Shown: in pieces, positions 17,019 through 26,829 of the stretch
How the letters are laid out: each line of letters begins with the position of its first letter
How positions within the stretch are numbered: the first letter of the stretch is position 1
Assembly: GCF_003944765.1 (NCBI RefSeq)
Contig: NZ_RWIU01000001.1
Coordinates: 744,001 to 808,000 of the forward strand
Length of the DNA stretch: 64,000 nt
Direction of reading: 5' to 3'
Source of the DNA: Hymenobacter perfusus
Lineage (GTDB): Bacteria; Bacteroidota; Bacteroidia; Cytophagales; Hymenobacteraceae
The notes under the pieces: generated by a model
The model's database searches: none
What the model was told of the DNA's origin: nothing
The model's input: only the letters and a program-made list of their open reading frames with translations
Translations under genes and position numbers: made by a program

Positions 17019-19844
17019 ATGCGGCGTTCTTTTCTACTATTTTTTCTCCTGACAATCAGCCATTTGTTGCTGGCTCAGCAAGGTACGCTGATCGGAAAGG
17101 TAACGGATAAAAAAACTGGCGAAGGCGCCATCGGAGCCACGGTACTGGTTACTGGCACCACCCAAGCCGCTCCCGTAGAAATCGACGGCACCTATGCCCT
17201 CAAGCTGGCCGCCGGCACCTATAATATCACCATCCAGTCCATCGGCTACAAGCCGCTCACTTTCTCGGGCATCAGCGTGCAGGCCGATCAGAAAACGACC
17301 CTGAACGGCACGCTGGAGGAAAACGCCCAGGCCCTGAACGAAGTGGTAGTAACCGGCCAGAAACAGACCGGTACGGAGGTAGCCATGATTCAGGACCTGA
17401 AGAAGGCCGAGGTGGTGGTGAGCGGGATGAGCAACGACCAGATTGTAAAAACCCTGGATCGGGACGCGGCCGAAGTGGTCAAGCGCATTCCGGGCGTAAC
17501 GGTGCAGAGCAACAACTTTATCGTGATTCGAGGCTTGGCGGAGCGGTATAACACCGTGATGCTCAACGACGCGCTTACACCCTCGGCAGAGGTGGATACC
17601 CGCTCATTTTCCTTCGATATTCTGCCCAGCTCGGTGATTGACCGGGTGCTGATCTTCAAATCCGGCTCGCCGGAACTGCCCGGGGAAATGGGCGGCGGCG
17701 TGGTAAAGGTATTCACCAAGAACTCGGTGCTGGAAAATGCTACCAGCCTGAGCGTTTCGGGCTGGGCCCGTAGCAGTACTACCTTTCAGAACAACTACCA
17801 GGTAAGCCCCGGCCGCGGCTCCGACTGGCTGGGCTACGACGGCGGCACCCGCCAGCTACCCGAAGGGACGCCTGCGCAGGTCAGCACCGCTGACCAACCC
17901 ACCTTTCGTAACGAGTGGCTGCCGCAGCGCATTACGGCCCGGCCCGATTTGCGCGTGTCGCTGGGTCTGAGCCGCAAGTTTGAAATCGGGAAGGTGTACC
18001 TGAGCAATGTCACCTCTGTTTCCTATTCCAACACCCACGAGCAGAACAACATCACCCGCAACCGCTACCTGATTGAGCGGGACCCGGCCACCAACCTGCC
18101 CGTGCAACAGTATGCCTACAACGATGAACGCTCATTGACAGGTACCCGCCTGGGCATCATTCATAACTGGCAGGCCCGTCTCAACGACCGGAACCGCCTG
18201 GAATTCCGCAACTTTTTGAACCAGTACGGTACCGACGAGGTGACGCACCGTACCGGCCAGACGCTGGACCAGGGCTTTGACCGCGACGATTACGCGCTGC
18301 ATTACCAGAGCCGCACCATTTACTCGGGGCAGTTGCAGGGCTCCCACGATCTGGGGGCCGGGGAGCATACCAACGTCACCTGGGCCGCTGGCTATAACTA
18401 CGTGTACAAGGACGAGCCCGACTACAGCCGCTACCGCAGCCAGCGTATTACGGCCCTGCCCGGCGAAACGCCCCGTCCGTTTCTGGTGGTAGTGCCCCCG
18501 GATGGCAACCCCTACGACGCCAGCCGCTTCTTCTCCAACCTCAAGGAAAATACCTACATGGCCAGCGGCCAGTGGGAACGACGCTTCGCCGGCCGCGACA
18601 CGACCAAGGAAAACGCCTTTAAGCTGCGGGCCGGCTTCTATACCGAGCAAAAGGAGCGTGACTTTCAGAACCGCTACTTCTCTTACGTAATTGGCAACCC
18701 CAGCACGTTCTACCGCGACCAGGCCCGCGCCAACCGTCTGCTGACGCTACCCATCAACCAGATTTTCGCTCCCGAGAACCTCGACCCCCGAACCGGTTTC
18801 GTGCTGGATGAAGGCACTTCGCCCAAGGATCGGTACTCAGCTGAAAACACGTTGGTAGCCGGCTACCTGGGCGGTGTGGCACCGCTTTCGGACCGCCTTA
18901 GCCTGTCGGGTGGGGTGCGCGTGGAGTACAACCGCAAGTACCTGCAGAACGGCGACCCGCAGGACACAGCCTACCTGGAGCGGCGCGTAATTCCAATGCC
19001 CTCCCTGAACGCCACGTTCAACTTCAACCAGCGCTCCTTGCTGCGCCTGGGCAGCAGCGTGACGGTTAACCGCCCCGAGTTCCGGGAAGTAGCCAACTAT
19101 CCGTATTTCGACTACAACAGCAACGCCATCATTACGGGCAACAAGAACCTGAAGACAGCTACCATCTATAACGCCGACCTGCGCTACGAATTCTACCCAA
19201 CCCGTTCCGAAATGCTGTCGGTGGGCGTGTTTTACAAATACTTTAAGGACGCCATCGAGCAGACTACGCAGTCGGTTTCGACGGAGCAGATGTACCTGAC
19301 CTACCAGAACGCCGACCACGCCTATGACGTAGGGGTGGAGCTGGAAGCCCGCAAATCGTTGCTGGAACTGACCCAGAACCCGGTATTGCAGCGCTTCTCG
19401 CTGGTGCTGAATGCCTCGCTCATCAAGAGCCGGGTGAAGCTGGCCGACAACGCCACTAACAATAACTTTGCCCTCACCGACCGGGCGTTACAGGGCCAGT
19501 CGCCTTACGTAGTGAATGCCGGCCTGTTTTACCAGGATGATGAGCGCAAGTGGCAGGTATCGGCCCAGTACAACGTGGTGGGCCAGCGCATCCAGTTCGT
19601 GGGCGACAAGCAGTTTAACTACTCCGTGATTGAGATGCCTCGCAACGTAATTGATCTGGCCGTAACCAAGGGAATTGGCAAGCACTTACAGGTGAAAGCC
19701 GGCATTCAGGACCTACTCAACCAGAAGGTGCGGCAGCTCTACGACTTTGACCGCAACGGCAAAATCGGGCGCAACGAGCAAGGCGCATTTGGCGAGTACC
19801 GCCGCGGCAACTACTCCACCCTGGGCCTGACCTACAACTTCTAA
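17019..19844 (+). CDS. TonB-dependent receptor with carboxypeptidase-like N-terminal domain
   Basis: An outer-membrane active transporter of about 941 residues. A signal peptide (MRRSFLLFFLLTISHLLLAQ) is followed by a carboxypeptidase D-like regulatory domain (GTLIGKVTDKKTGEGAIGATVLV), a plug domain (ALNEVVVTGQKQ, VVKRIPGVTVQ, VIRGLAERYNTVMLNDALTP) and a 22-strand-type barrel ending in GNYSTLGLTYNF with the terminal aromatic residue. The substrate cannot be read from sequence. No SusD partner is adjacent, so it is not a standard polysaccharide locus. A secreted beta-helix T9SS protein follows 116 bases later and may be its surface partner. Confidence 0.93.
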   Translation: MRRSFLLFFLLTISHLLLAQQGTLIGKVTDKKTGEGAIGATVLVTGTTQAAPVEIDGTYALKLAAGTYNITIQSIGYKPLTFSGISVQADQKTTLNGTLEENAQALNEVVVTGQKQTGTEVAMIQDLKKAEVVVSGMSNDQIVKTLDRDAAEVVKRIPGVTVQSNNFIVIRGLAERYNTVMLNDALTPSAEVDTRSFSFDILPSSVIDRVLIFKSGSPELPGEMGGGVVKVFTKNSVLENATSLSVSGWARSSTTFQNNYQVSPGRGSDWLGYDGGTRQLPEGTPAQVSTADQPTFRNEWLPQRITARPDLRVSLGLSRKFEIGKVYLSNVTSVSYSNTHEQNNITRNRYLIERDPATNLPVQQYAYNDERSLTGTRLGIIHNWQARLNDRNRLEFRNFLNQYGTDEVTHRTGQTLDQGFDRDDYALHYQSRTIYSGQLQGSHDLGAGEHTNVTWAAGYNYVYKDEPDYSRYRSQRITALPGETPRPFLVVVPPDGNPYDASRFFSNLKENTYMASGQWERRFAGRDTTKENAFKLRAGFYTEQKERDFQNRYFSYVIGNPSTFYRDQARANRLLTLPINQIFAPENLDPRTGFVLDEGTSPKDRYSAENTLVAGYLGGVAPLSDRLSLSGGVRVEYNRKYLQNGDPQDTAYLERRVIPMPSLNATFNFNQRSLLRLGSSVTVNRPEFREVANYPYFDYNSNAIITGNKNLKTATIYNADLRYEFYPTRSEMLSVGVFYKYFKDAIEQTTQSVSTEQMYLTYQNADHAYDVGVELEARKSLLELTQNPVLQRFSLVLNASLIKSRVKLADNATNNNFALTDRALQGQSPYVVNAGLFYQDDERKWQVSAQYNVVGQRIQFVGDKQFNYSVIEMPRNVIDLAVTKGIGKHLQVKAGIQDLLNQKVRQLYDFDRNGKIGRNEQGAFGEYRRGNYSTLGLTYNF

Positions 19845-19876
19845 ACAATACGATAACATACGCGCAACGAAAGCAT

Positions 19877-19904
19877 AACGCCCATCGGTACCGGTGGGCG
19901 TTTT
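19877..19904 (+). terminator. Terminator after the TonB receptor
   Basis: A 12-bp stem with one mismatch (aacgcccatcgg / ccggtgggcgtt) followed by TT. It suggests the downstream gene is at least partly transcribed separately. Confidence 0.65.
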
Positions 19905-19960
19905 GCTTTAGGACCTTTGCCTCACCCTTGTATCCTTCCTTTCAGTACACCCGCACTACC

Positions 19961-21610
19961 ATGAAAAAGATTCTACTTCCTGCATTGCTGGCTTGCGCAG
20001 TAGCTACCGCCGCCCCGGTGTCCCAGGCGCGGGCCCAAACGGTTTGTCCGGCGGCCCCCACGGCTACGGTGGTTTCCGGCAACATCACCCAGAACACTAC
20101 CTGGTCCAGCGCAAACGTGTATCTGCTTTCGGGCTTTGTGTACGTGAAGGCCGGTGCGACGCTGACTATTCCGGCCGGTACCATTATTAAGGGCGATAAG
20201 GCCACCAAAGGCTCTTTAATTGTGGAGCAGGGTGCCCGCCTGATTGCCGAGGGTACGGTCAGCCAGCCCATCGTATTCACCTCCAATGAGCCGGCCGGCT
20301 CCCGTGCCCGCGGCGACTGGGGCGGCATCATCATCTGCGGCCGGGCACCCGTGAACCTGGCCGGCACTCCGGTAGTGGAAGGCGGCGTGGGCTCCACCTA
20401 CGGCGGTACTGATGCCAACGACAACTCAGGCAGCCTGAAATACGTGCGTATCGAATTCCCTGGTATTGCCTTTCAGCCGAACTCCGAAATCAACGGCCTG
20501 ACACTGGCCGGTGTAGGCGCGGGCACTCAGATTGATTACGTGCAGGTATATGGCTCCGGCGACGACTCGTTTGAGTGGTTTGGCGGTACCGTGAATGCCA
20601 AGCACCTGGTGGCCGTGGCCGCCACCGACGACGACTTCGACACTGACAACGGCTTCCAGGGCAAAGTGCAGTACGGCCTGATTGTGCGCGAGCAGAATAC
20701 GGCCGACGTATCGGGCTCTACGGCGTTTGAATCGGATAATGACGCGGGCGGCTCCGCTAATACGCCCCAGACGGCCCCCATTTTCTCGAATGTAACGGCG
20801 CTGCTGCGCACGCCTATTGGAGCGGCGGCCAACTTTACCCGCGCCATGCACCTGCGCCGGAACACCTCCATTTCCATCTTTAACACGGTACTGAGCGGCT
20901 GGCCAACCGGCCTCACGCTGGACGGCGCGGCGGCGCAGGCCAACGCCACCAACGGCGGCCTGGTACTGAAGAACAACGTGCTGGCCAACATGACCACCCG
21001 CAACTTCGAGGCGGCCGGGGTTACCACGTACGATGTAGCCGGCTTCTGGAATGCGGCCACTAACAGCAATACCGTCTACTCTACCGCAGCGGACCTAGGC
21101 CTGAACGCCGGTAATTTCACACCTGATGCCGACGTGATTCAGGATTTTCTGCCTACGTCTACCTCACCCCTACGCACCGGCGCGGCTTTCACCGACGCCA
21201 AGCTGGCTGACAGCTTCTTTGACAAGACCGGCACGTTCCGCGGCGCTTTTGGCACGGTGAACTGGGTAGCCGGCTGGACTAACTTCAACCCCCAGACCAC
21301 CTGCTACAACCGCCCCGGCACCACGCTGGCTGCCAAGCCTGCTTCCGACCAGCTCCAGCAGCTGACGGTTTCGCCGAACCCTTCGGTCGGTGAGGCTTTG
21401 CTGAACTTTGAGCTGAAGCGCAGCGGTACTGCTTCGGTGCGCGTGCTGGACGTAACCGGCCGCACCGTAGCCACCGTGCTGACGGACGGCAAACTAGCCG
21501 CCGGGGTGCAGCAAATAGCTCTGCCCACCACCCTGAAAGCCGGCGTATACATGGCGCAGGTGACTACCAACGAAACCAGCCAGTCGGTACGCTTCGTGGT
21601 GGCGAAGTAG
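19961..21610 (+). CDS. Secreted right-handed beta-helix protein with T9SS type A sorting domain
   Basis: A 549-residue exported protein starting at the ATG at 19961 (MKKILLPALLACAVATAAP, cleavage near ARAQ). Repetitive strands such as VYVKAGATLTIPAGTIIKGD and the segment GSGDDSFEWFGGTVNAKHLV, followed by TDDDFDTDNG, are typical of a parallel beta-helix family frequently found beside TonB receptors. The Asp-rich loops suggest calcium binding. The C-terminal 80 residues (LTVSPNPSVGEALLNF to RFVVAK) form a T9SS type A sorting domain, so it should be exported by SprA and attached to the surface. Its position after the TonB receptor suggests a shared uptake task; substrate unknown. Confidence 0.88.
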   Translation: MKKILLPALLACAVATAAPVSQARAQTVCPAAPTATVVSGNITQNTTWSSANVYLLSGFVYVKAGATLTIPAGTIIKGDKATKGSLIVEQGARLIAEGTVSQPIVFTSNEPAGSRARGDWGGIIICGRAPVNLAGTPVVEGGVGSTYGGTDANDNSGSLKYVRIEFPGIAFQPNSEINGLTLAGVGAGTQIDYVQVYGSGDDSFEWFGGTVNAKHLVAVAATDDDFDTDNGFQGKVQYGLIVREQNTADVSGSTAFESDNDAGGSANTPQTAPIFSNVTALLRTPIGAAANFTRAMHLRRNTSISIFNTVLSGWPTGLTLDGAAAQANATNGGLVLKNNVLANMTTRNFEAAGVTTYDVAGFWNAATNSNTVYSTAADLGLNAGNFTPDADVIQDFLPTSTSPLRTGAAFTDAKLADSFFDKTGTFRGAFGTVNWVAGWTNFNPQTTCYNRPGTTLAAKPASDQLQQLTVSPNPSVGEALLNFELKRSGTASVRVLDVTGRTVATVLTDGKLAAGVQQIALPTTLKAGVYMAQVTTNETSQSVRFVVAK

Positions 21611-21636
21611 TCGTTTCGGCTTCGGCCTTCTACCAG

Positions 21637-21671
21637 CAAAGCGTGCTGCTCCATTGGAGCAGCACGCTTTG
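21637..21671. terminator. Bidirectional terminator between convergent genes
   Basis: A perfect 17-bp inverted repeat (21637-21653 and 21655-21671) separates the beta-helix gene (+) from the flippase gene (-). Confidence 0.8.
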
Positions 21672-21730
21672 TGCGTTTAATGAGGTATACTGACTGCCGG
21701 CAAGCCGACGGAAACCTAACACTCTTCTGG

Positions 21731-23140
21731 CTACATCTGCTGCCGCCGGACCTGCCACAGCTGCACTGCCAATAGCCCGACGACCACTCCGGCCCCGGTC
21801 CAGAGCGTACCAGTTTCCGACAGATACTGCGCCAGCACCCAATGCAGCAGGAAACCAGCAAGTCCGAAGCCAGCCAGCTGAACCAGCCAGGTTTTCCAGG
21901 GGAGTAACTCCGGCCAACCTACGTTCAGCAACCGGGCAGTATGCCAGAGATAGTAAGCGGCCTGGCCATACGTGCTGATAACGAAAGCCAACGCTACCCC
22001 GCCCAGCCCAAGCCACCGGTACAGCGGATACATGAGGGCCAGGGCCAGCAGCAAATCGAGCACGGCCCCGGTAGAGATGGTGCGCCCCCGGCCTTTGTGT
22101 TGCAGTAACGCCGTGAAGTTGTAAGCGCGCAACGGAATAACCAGCGAGGACAGCAAAAACAGCGGTACCGCCGCATCGTAGCGGTGCCGGAACACAACGC
22201 CGAACAGCTCGGCCCGAAAGAACAGCAGGAAAACGAACAGGGGAAATACAATACGCCCCAGCACTGCGGCGGCCCGGCGCAACGTCCGGATTCGCTCGGC
22301 ATCAGACAGCTCAGGCTCCCCGAAATGCAGCAGCAGTGCACTACCCGCCGCCCCCAGCAGTAGCGGCAGAAATGGCACGTCGAGAGTGCCATTAAAGTAG
22401 AGCGCAAACAGCGCGGTCGGCAGCAGAAAGTTGAGCAGTAGCTTATCTATCCACCGGAACAGAATCTGCACTACCTCATTGAGGGCCGTGTGCGCCCACA
22501 GGCTCCGGACCGCCGCCCAGGCTACCACCTCGGCAGGTTGCTGCCGGTATTGCCGATACCCCAGCCGAGCCAGAAACACCAGCCGCAACACGTTGCCCAG
22601 CAGTAAACCATTCATCAGATGCTCGCTGCTCAGCACCTGGCCTACCAACAGCGCGTGCGCCAGCCCGAACAGTCCGGCATATCCGATACTGACCAACGCT
22701 ACGTCCCGAAACTGTCGGCCCAGCAGCGCATACGACTCCAGCACGGCTACCGGCACGCCCAATACCAGAAACAGGGCCGCCTGCCAGGCAGCAAACGGGG
22801 AACCCAGAACCCACTGCATGCCCCATAGGCCCCCGCTCAGCAGCAGCACCCAGGCCGCCAGCCCACTCAGCTGCCACCGGCTTGCTCCGCGTATCAACCC
22901 GTTTACCGTTGCCGCCGGATAGGTAAGCACCAGCGTAGGCAGTCCCAGAGTGGCCAGTACGTGCAGTACCTGCCACTGCACCCAGAAGCTTTGGTAGCGG
23001 CCGTACCAGGCCGGAGGCATGTACCGGGAAAGCCAGATCAGAGCCGCCACGCTGGCCAACGTCGGAAAAAACCGAATCAGGAAGATGTACGCGCTAGTTC
23101 CCAGCAGCGTGCCGCGCGTAGGTACTTCGGGCTTGCGCAT
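21731..23140 (-). CDS. Polysaccharide flippase / lipopolysaccharide biosynthesis membrane protein
   Basis: A 469-residue integral membrane protein with about 12-14 hydrophobic segments spread over its full length, fitting the oligosaccharide flippase (Wzx/MOP-like) superfamily, which moves lipid-linked glycans across the inner membrane. The N-terminal GTSAYIFLIRFFPTLASVAAL and an internal RWIDKLLLNFLL segment match that architecture. A GTG at 23143 directly precedes the chosen ATG. The gene overlaps the 3' end of the upstream acetyltransferase gene by 47 bases, indicating one operon for a surface glycan. No glycosyltransferases lie nearby, so the rest of the pathway is elsewhere. Confidence 0.85.
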   Translation of the reverse strand: MRKPEVPTRGTLLGTSAYIFLIRFFPTLASVAALIWLSRYMPPAWYGRYQSFWVQWQVLHVLATLGLPTLVLTYPAATVNGLIRGASRWQLSGLAAWVLLLSGGLWGMQWVLGSPFAAWQAALFLVLGVPVAVLESYALLGRQFRDVALVSIGYAGLFGLAHALLVGQVLSSEHLMNGLLLGNVLRLVFLARLGYRQYRQQPAEVVAWAAVRSLWAHTALNEVVQILFRWIDKLLLNFLLPTALFALYFNGTLDVPFLPLLLGAAGSALLLHFGEPELSDAERIRTLRRAAAVLGRIVFPLFVFLLFFRAELFGVVFRHRYDAAVPLFLLSSLVIPLRAYNFTALLQHKGRGRTISTGAVLDLLLALALMYPLYRWLGLGGVALAFVISTYGQAAYYLWHTARLLNVGWPELLPWKTWLVQLAGFGLAGFLLHWVLAQYLSETGTLWTGAGVVVGLLAVQLWQVRRQQM

Positions 23141-23639
23141 CACAATCGGCTGGATTAAGAGGTTTAATAATTCGGGCAGGGTTGCCGGCCAGTACGCAGT
23201 AGCCTTGTGGGAAGCTGTGCGTTACCACGGCCCCGGCCCCCACAACAGTAAAATCGCCCAACTGGACGCCCGGCAGCACCACGGCCCCCATACCCAGCCA
23301 GCAGAAACTCCCGATGCGTAGTGGCGGCGCGGCTACGGCCGCCGTGTTATTCACGGCATCATGGTTGGCCGATATCAGCCCGACCTGCGGCCCCAGGTTG
23401 GTGAAGTCACCTACCAGCACGCCGTTATCGGCGTTGATGTATACGCCGGGGGAGTCGCCGGGGAAAGAGCCCTGACCAGCCCGGAGCCGCTCGGGGCTGC
23501 GGATGGTGCTGGTATGATGCACCGCCCACCGCACCCCTGCGTTCTGGCGCAGCACCCGCCGAAACAGCACATCCAGCGCATAAAAGCTCAGCGGCATCTC
23601 CGGCCGAAGTCCCAGCACACGGCACAACAACTGCTTCAC
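23094..23639 (-). CDS. Hexapeptide-repeat O-acetyltransferase (WcaF/maltose acetyltransferase type)
   Basis: A left-handed beta-helix acyltransferase that uses acetyl-CoA to modify a sugar. I prefer the GTG at 23639, which yields MKQLLCRVLGLRPEMPLSFY like colanic-acid-type acetyltransferases (181 residues); the frame is open to a TTG at 23738. Landmarks: PGDSPGVYINADNGV, NLGPQVGLISANHD with the catalytic His, RIGSFCWLGMGAVVLPGVQLGD and VVGAGAVVT. It precedes and overlaps the flippase gene by 47 bases, so both probably act on the same exopolysaccharide or lipid-linked intermediate. Confidence 0.88.
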   Translation of the reverse strand: MKQLLCRVLGLRPEMPLSFYALDVLFRRVLRQNAGVRWAVHHTSTIRSPERLRAGQGSFPGDSPGVYINADNGVLVGDFTNLGPQVGLISANHDAVNNTAAVAAPPLRIGSFCWLGMGAVVLPGVQLGDFTVVGAGAVVTHSFPQGYCVLAGNPARIIKPLNPADCDAQARSTYARHAAGN

Positions 23640-23767
23640 TTTTTTGAATGAATATTGAGTTGTAAGATGGAGAATGGCTGTTGCTGGCAGTTCGAAAGGA
23701 TGTCTTTCAGGCAGCAGACTATCGGTTGCTGAGCCCAATGCACCACGCCTGATTCAGCCCTCATAAC

Positions 23768-24751
23768 TCAGCTGATGGGCACTTTACGCAGGATGGCCTC
23801 AATCATATCCTGCGTGCGGATGCCGTCGGCTTCAGCTTCGTAATTGAGCAGGATGCGGTGGTTGAGCACGTCAGCGGCTACTTCCTTGATGTCTTCGGGC
23901 AGCACGTAGTCCCGCTCGTCGAGGTAGGCCACGGCCTTGGCGGCGCGGTGCAGGGCAATGCTGGCCCGGGGGCTCACCCCAAACTGCACGTACTGCTGAA
24001 ACTCGGGCAAATCGTACTCGGCGGGCTTGCGGGTGGCAAATACCAACTCAATGATGTACTTCTCCAGCGTTTCCGAAATCTGCACCTGGTTGATCTGGTG
24101 CCGGATGCCGAAGATGTCTTCTTTGGTCAGCACCGGGTTTACCTCACCCACGTAGCTCATATTGGCCATGCGGCGCATCACCTCCAGCTCGTCGGCTTTC
24201 TTGAGGTAGTCCACGTACACTTTCATCATGAAGCGGTCTACCTGGGCCTCAGGCAGCGGGTAAGTACCCTCCTGCTCCACCGGGTTCTGGGTAGCCAGCA
24301 CCAGAAACGGCAAATCCAGCGGATACGTAGTTTCCCCGATGGTCACCTGCTTTTCCTGCATGGCCTCCAACAGCGCGCTCTGCACCTTGGCCGGGGAACG
24401 GTTGATTTCGTCGGCCAGCACCAGGTTGGAGAAGATCGGGCCCTTCTTTACTTCAAATACCGACTGCCCCTGATTGTAAATCATGGTGCCCACTAGGTCC
24501 GACGGCAGCAGATCGGGGGTGAACTGCACGCGCTGAAAGTGCAGATGCAGCACCTTCGACAAGGTACTCACCGTAAGTGTTTTAGCCAGGCCCGGCACGC
24601 CTTCCAGCAAAATATGGCCGCCGGTAAACAGCCCAATCAGAAGTCGGTTGACCATGTAGTGCTGCCCCACTACCACCTTGCCCACTTCGGCAAACACTTG
24701 CTTGATTTTCTGCTGGTAGTCGGGAGCCGACCCAAACTGCGGAGGCGTCAT
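23768..24751 (-). CDS. MoxR-family AAA+ ATPase
   Basis: A 327-residue AAA+ ATPase of the MoxR/RavA branch, which acts as a chaperone for activation of metal-containing or von Willebrand-domain proteins. The ATG at 24751 (MTPPQFGSAPDYQQ) is chosen; the frame is open 17 codons upstream. Walker A is EGVPGLAKT, Walker B is LVLADEINR, with sensor 1 in FLVLATQNPVEQEGTYPLPEAQ. In Bacteroidota the gene is commonly followed by DUF58 and VWA-domain genes; none are found here, so this copy is an orphan. The acetyltransferase gene follows downstream after about 130 bases. Confidence 0.93.
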   Translation of the reverse strand: MTPPQFGSAPDYQQKIKQVFAEVGKVVVGQHYMVNRLLIGLFTGGHILLEGVPGLAKTLTVSTLSKVLHLHFQRVQFTPDLLPSDLVGTMIYNQGQSVFEVKKGPIFSNLVLADEINRSPAKVQSALLEAMQEKQVTIGETTYPLDLPFLVLATQNPVEQEGTYPLPEAQVDRFMMKVYVDYLKKADELEVMRRMANMSYVGEVNPVLTKEDIFGIRHQINQVQISETLEKYIIELVFATRKPAEYDLPEFQQYVQFGVSPRASIALHRAAKAVAYLDERDYVLPEDIKEVAADVLNHRILLNYEAEADGIRTQDMIEAILRKVPIS

Positions 24752-25100
24752 ACGGAAGCAAAACAGGTCTAATACGCTTACAAGGTAGAGAAACAAGGCC
24801 ACTACCCTACCACCCTACTTGTATACCCGGCGGCAATGCTACCTCCACAGTAGCTCGGTTCCATACTGTCGATTTGCATTTTTTATAAAAAAATTATTAT
24901 TATTTATAACATAAACAACAATGGTTTCATATCTTCGGCTTACTGCTGCTGCTGATATTCCTGTGCTGTTAGCCCTTCCGGCTATTCTACCTGCTGCCTG
25001 AGCAGCCCCGTCCCTCTTGCCAGTATTGAGCCTCGGTTCCGGTTTCCGGATGATTACGCCTTTTACCGCTCTACCCACTTTCCATTCCTACTTCCCAGCA
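24752..25100. other. Divergent intergenic region, AT-rich
   Basis: About 350 bases between the divergent moxR-type gene and the beta-propeller gene. It contains a long A/T tract around 24878-24912, likely promoter DNA. No RNA gene or repeat is recognised. Confidence 0.55.
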
Positions 25101-26777
25101 ATGAAAACACTTTTTCTATTCCTGCTGCTACTCAGCAGCTACAGCGCTTCCGCCCAAGCCAACTGGCAATGGGTGAATCAGCTCACCAGTTCCGGAGCCG
25201 CCGTATCGGCCCGCAGTATCACGACCGATGCAGCCGGCAACAGCTACGTCACGGGTTCCTTTGCCGGCCGGGCCATCTTTGGCAGCACCACGCTCATCAG
25301 CCGGGGGCAGACCGATATATTTCTGGTAAAGTACAATCCGGGCGGGCGGGCCATGTGGGCCGTGCAGCTTGGGGGCGACCCTGCCGTGGGCAATGCGTAT
25401 TACCCTCCCTCGGCCAATAGCAATGATGTGGCCCTGGATGGAGCCGGCAACGTGTATCTGGTCGGCAATTTTACCGGTAACCTGGCCTACGGCAACGGCC
25501 GGACGCTACCCAGCTTCAGTGAAGGTTTCCAAACGGCCTTCATTGCGAAAGTGAATGCCCGGGGCCAGGTACAATGGGCCAAGCGGTTCGGCATCGGCCA
25601 ATACAGCTGCTACGCCTACGCCCTGGCTACCGATGCGGCCGGTAACAGCTACGTTACCGGCCAGTCTGACTACGGCCAGATTCAGTTTGATAATATCGTG
25701 ACGACGGGCAGCCGGCGCGTTATGTTTGTGGCCCGCTATACCACCTCCGGCACCGTTGCGTGGGCAAAATCCTCCACCAACTTTTCCTCCTTCGGAGCCA
25801 GCGGCAATGACATTGCGCTGGATAAGCGCGGTAACTGCTACGTAGGCGGCTTCTTCAATAACGATATGACGCTCGATGGCACCGCCCTTACCACTGTTGG
25901 GGCCGACTCCTATCTGGCCCGTTTTGTGGCAGCCTCGGGCAGCCTGCAGTGGCTGAAGAAAGGCGGAGGCTCCGGCACACCGAATGCCAACAATAACGTC
26001 CACATCAGTACCCTAGACACTGACCGACAAGGCAACATATACGTGGCGGGCGACTTTTCCGGGACTACTTCCGTAGGCGGCCAGCCGCTGGCCGGTACCG
26101 GCCCCGAGCAGCCAGATATCTTCCTGGCCCGCTACTCCCCCGTCGGCACGGTGCAATGGGCCAAAACCACCGGCACCAGCACCACAGAATACAGCACCCA
26201 GCTGGTAACTGATGCCGATGGCTACTGCACGCTGGTTGGTCGCCGCCTGAATGCCAGCTACGAGCCGCAACTGCTGCTCCACAGCTTCCAGCCCAACGGC
26301 GACCTGTATTACTCCGATGTCATTGGCACCAGTGGCAGTTGCACCGGTACCAGCGTGGCGCAGGATGCCAACGGCCTGCTGTACGTGACTGGAAATCTGA
26401 GTGGCACGGCCTCTTTCGGCTCTACCACGCTGCAAACCGCCACCCGCACCGATGGGTTTGTCGGGCGGCTCCGCATTCGGGTTCCGCAATCGGGCAACAA
26501 TGGTGGAGGCAAGCCTACGGTGGAAGTATTCCCCAACCCCGTGCGCGGCCGGCTGGTAACCAGCCTTACCTGGGATAAGGCCGGACTGCTGGTAACCGGC
26601 AAAGCGCTGCTCACCAATGCTATGGGCTGTCCCGTTGCGGCCCGGCCGCTACTCGCCACCAGTGCCACCCAATCCCAAGCCGTTTTCGACTGCTCCGCAT
26701 TACCTACCGGTCTGTACGTACTCTATCTGGCCACGGCCAACGGAACATTTTACACGCGGGGCGTAGAGGTGCGCTAG
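25101..26777 (+). CDS. Secreted SBBP-repeat beta-propeller protein with T9SS sorting domain
   Basis: A 558-residue exported protein; the ATG at 25101 starts a good signal peptide (MKTLFLFLLLLSSYSASAQ). The body is built of repeats of about 50-60 residues with the SBBP signature (TDAAGNSYVTGSFAG, LDGAGNVYLVGNFTG, TDAAGNSYVTGQSDYG, LDKRGNCYVGGFF), expected to form a beta-propeller. The C-terminus (VEVFPNPVRGRLVTSLTW to YTRGVEVR) is a T9SS type A sorting domain. Function is unknown; it may be adhesive or simply surface structural. It ends at a bidirectional terminator shared with the tRNA-Leu gene. Confidence 0.87.
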   Translation: MKTLFLFLLLLSSYSASAQANWQWVNQLTSSGAAVSARSITTDAAGNSYVTGSFAGRAIFGSTTLISRGQTDIFLVKYNPGGRAMWAVQLGGDPAVGNAYYPPSANSNDVALDGAGNVYLVGNFTGNLAYGNGRTLPSFSEGFQTAFIAKVNARGQVQWAKRFGIGQYSCYAYALATDAAGNSYVTGQSDYGQIQFDNIVTTGSRRVMFVARYTTSGTVAWAKSSTNFSSFGASGNDIALDKRGNCYVGGFFNNDMTLDGTALTTVGADSYLARFVAASGSLQWLKKGGGSGTPNANNNVHISTLDTDRQGNIYVAGDFSGTTSVGGQPLAGTGPEQPDIFLARYSPVGTVQWAKTTGTSTTEYSTQLVTDADGYCTLVGRRLNASYEPQLLLHSFQPNGDLYYSDVIGTSGSCTGTSVAQDANGLLYVTGNLSGTASFGSTTLQTATRTDGFVGRLRIRVPQSGNNGGGKPTVEVFPNPVRGRLVTSLTWDKAGLLVTGKALLTNAMGCPVAARPLLATSATQSQAVFDCSALPTGLYVLYLATANGTFYTRGVEVR

Positions 26778-26789
26778 ATCATTAAACTA

Positions 26790-26824
26790 AAAAGCCACCT
26801 CTACTATGTGTAGAGGTGGCTTTT
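26790..26824. terminator. Bidirectional terminator between the beta-propeller gene and tRNA-Leu
   Basis: A 15-bp stem (aaaagccacctctac / gtagaggtggctttt) with a 5-base loop and A/T tails on both sides. On the minus strand it lies 6 bases past the tRNA-Leu 3' end. Confidence 0.88.
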
Positions 26825-26829
26825 AATTG

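Noticed and set aside
19913..19920. Promoter upstream of the beta-helix gene (gacctttg)
   Set aside because: Lacks the TA of the TAnnTTTG consensus.
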